Below the pieces are notes generated by a model, which saw only the letters and a list, made by a program, of their open reading frames with translations, searched no databases and was not told where the DNA came from. A DNA stretch of 64,000 nucleotides from Gemmatimonadaceae bacterium (lineage in GTDB: Bacteria > Gemmatimonadota > Gemmatimonadetes > Gemmatimonadales > Gemmatimonadaceae), in the NCBI GenBank assembly GCA_036273715.1, contig DASUHB010000028.1, positions 1 through 64,000 of the forward strand. Reading direction: 5' to 3'. Position 1 is the first letter of the stretch, and each line of letters begins with the position of its first letter. Positions 63,014 to 64,000 of the stretch are shown in pieces. A program made the translations under genes and the position numbers.

Positions 63014-64000
63014 GTGAATCCGAACTTTGCGACGCAACTGAACGGCGCCCTCGACGCGTTCAAGCAAGACGGTGTCTACAAGCGGCTCAACTATCTCGAG
63101 TCGCCGCAAGCCGCGCACGTGCGCATGGAAGGACGCGGCGACGTGCTCATCCTGTCATCCAACAACTATCTGGGCTTGTCGGCGGAGCCGGCGGTGATCA
63201 AGGGCGGCGAGGATGCGCTCGAGCGCTTCGGCGCCGGCACGGGCAGCGTCCGATTCATCTGCGGCACGTTCACGATCCACCGCGACCTCGAACGCGCGCT
63301 GGCCCGGTTCGTCGGCACGGAGTCGTCGCTCACGTACGTGTCGGCGTGGAATGCGAACGAGGGGTTCACCGCGACCGTGGTCGAGGAAGGCGACTTCGTG
63401 ATTTCCGACGCGCTCAACCACGCGTCGATCATCGATTCGATCCGCTTGGCGAAAGCGATCACGAAGGTGACGACCGCGGTGTACAAGCACTCGGACATGG
63501 GCGACCTCGAAGCGAAGCTCGCCGCGGCCGGCGGCGCGCGGCGGCGGATCATCTGGACCGATGGCGTGTTCTCGATGGAAGGAGACATCGCGAAACTGCC
63601 GGACATTCTGGAGCTCGCGCGCAAGCACGATGCGATCGTGGTGATGGATGATTCGCACGGCACCGGAGTGTTGGGCACGCGCGGCCGCGGCACGGCCGAG
63701 TATCACGGTGTGTTGGGCGAGGTCGACGTGATCACGTCGACGCTCGGTAAGGCAGTGGGCGGCGCGGCCGGCGGATTCACGGCGGGCGCGGCGGCGCTCA
63801 CCGATTATCTCACGCAGCGCTCGCGTCCGCAGCTCTTCTCGAACGCGCTGCCGCCGACGGTCGCCGGCAGTGCGCTGGCCGCCGTGACGTTCATCGAGCA
63901 GCATCCCGATCGCGTCGAGCGGCTGCGCGAGAACACCGCGTACTTTCGCGGCGCGATCACGGAAGCGGGGTTCAAGCCGATCCCGGGCGAGACGCCGATC
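63014..64000 (+). CDS. kbl: Glycine C-acetyltransferase (2-amino-3-ketobutyrate CoA ligase), cut by window edge
   Basis: Open frame from a GTG at 63014 to the last base: 329 of about 395 residues. Alpha-oxoamine synthase family: NPNFATQLNGALDAFKQDGVYKRLNYLESPQ, LILSSNNYLGLS, GAGTGSVRFICGT, FVISDALNHASIIDSIRLAK, VMDDSHGTGVLG and the PLP-lysine loop TSTLGKAVGG. Splits the Tdh product with CoA into glycine and acetyl-CoA. The C-terminal tail lies outside the window. Confidence 0.94.
   Translation, partial: MNPNFATQLNGALDAFKQDGVYKRLNYLESPQAAHVRMEGRGDVLILSSNNYLGLSAEPAVIKGGEDALERFGAGTGSVRFICGTFTIHRDLERALARFVGTESSLTYVSAWNANEGFTATVVEEGDFVISDALNHASIIDSIRLAKAITKVTTAVYKHSDMGDLEAKLAAAGGARRRIIWTDGVFSMEGDIAKLPDILELARKHDAIVVMDDSHGTGVLGTRGRGTAEYHGVLGEVDVITSTLGKAVGGAAGGFTAGAAALTDYLTQRSRPQLFSNALPPTVAGSALAAVTFIEQHPDRVERLRENTAYFRGAITEAGFKPIPGETPI

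Overview
The window is GC-rich DNA from a diderm (LPS-containing) chromosome. A SusC/SusD pair, WaaA, MlaFED, an RND pump and many secreted TPR and TonB-type proteins fit a Gemmatimonadota-like soil bacterium. The phylum is my inference from gene style; no 16S or other phylogenetic marker was tested. Coding density is very high, neighbouring genes often share ATGA, GTGA or TGATG overlaps, and I see no insertion sequence, prophage or CRISPR array.

Layout. 1-15.2 kb (all minus) is the most interesting region. From 15243 leftwards it encodes two paralogous outer-membrane barrels with coiled-coil tails, a periplasmic coiled-coil protein, a 729-aa and a 1007-aa TPR protein, a small coiled-coil protein, a TolQ/ExbB-type channel, two TolR/ExbD-type proteins and an AgmX-type TonB-like transducer. 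This matches part by part the Agl-Glt gliding / Nfs spore-coat machine of Myxococcus. It is followed by TPM, nucleotidyltransferase, second AgmX, LemA and M23 peptidase genes. 15.4-25.3 kb holds two small lipoprotein genes, a SusD-SusC operon with promoter, leader and terminator, a beta-propeller protein, a DsbA-like thioredoxin, WaaA and a lone receiver protein. 25.4-36 kb holds a barrel protein, a four-gene F1-ATPase operon (atpA-G-D-C) with a CRP-type palindrome upstream, an AraC-type regulator, a Nudix hydrolase, an Mla-type lipid transporter and a TonB plug protein without a barrel. 36-38.3 kb holds a sigma-70 factor and five tRNA genes. 38.3-47 kb holds sixA, pgi, a ROK sugar kinase and an RND efflux operon. 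47-58.4 kb is mostly housekeeping: an M50 protease, rho, ruvX, mltG, aroH, thiE, a GH20 hexosaminidase, an RlmI-type methyltransferase, mutM, a CDF transporter and a methyltransferase-like protein. 58.5-64 kb holds two tiny genes too short for usual gene callers (56 and 30 aa, the latter histone-like), a FAD oxidoreductase, an SDR and the tdh-kbl threonine-to-glycine pair, cut by the window end.

Across all of this the heptamer GTTAGGC/GCCTAAC recurs about 68 times by eye. It sits mostly in genes as a TTA-GGC Leu-Gly dicodon, but also in other frames, across stop codons and just before start codons, so it looks like a DNA-level signal rather than codon preference.
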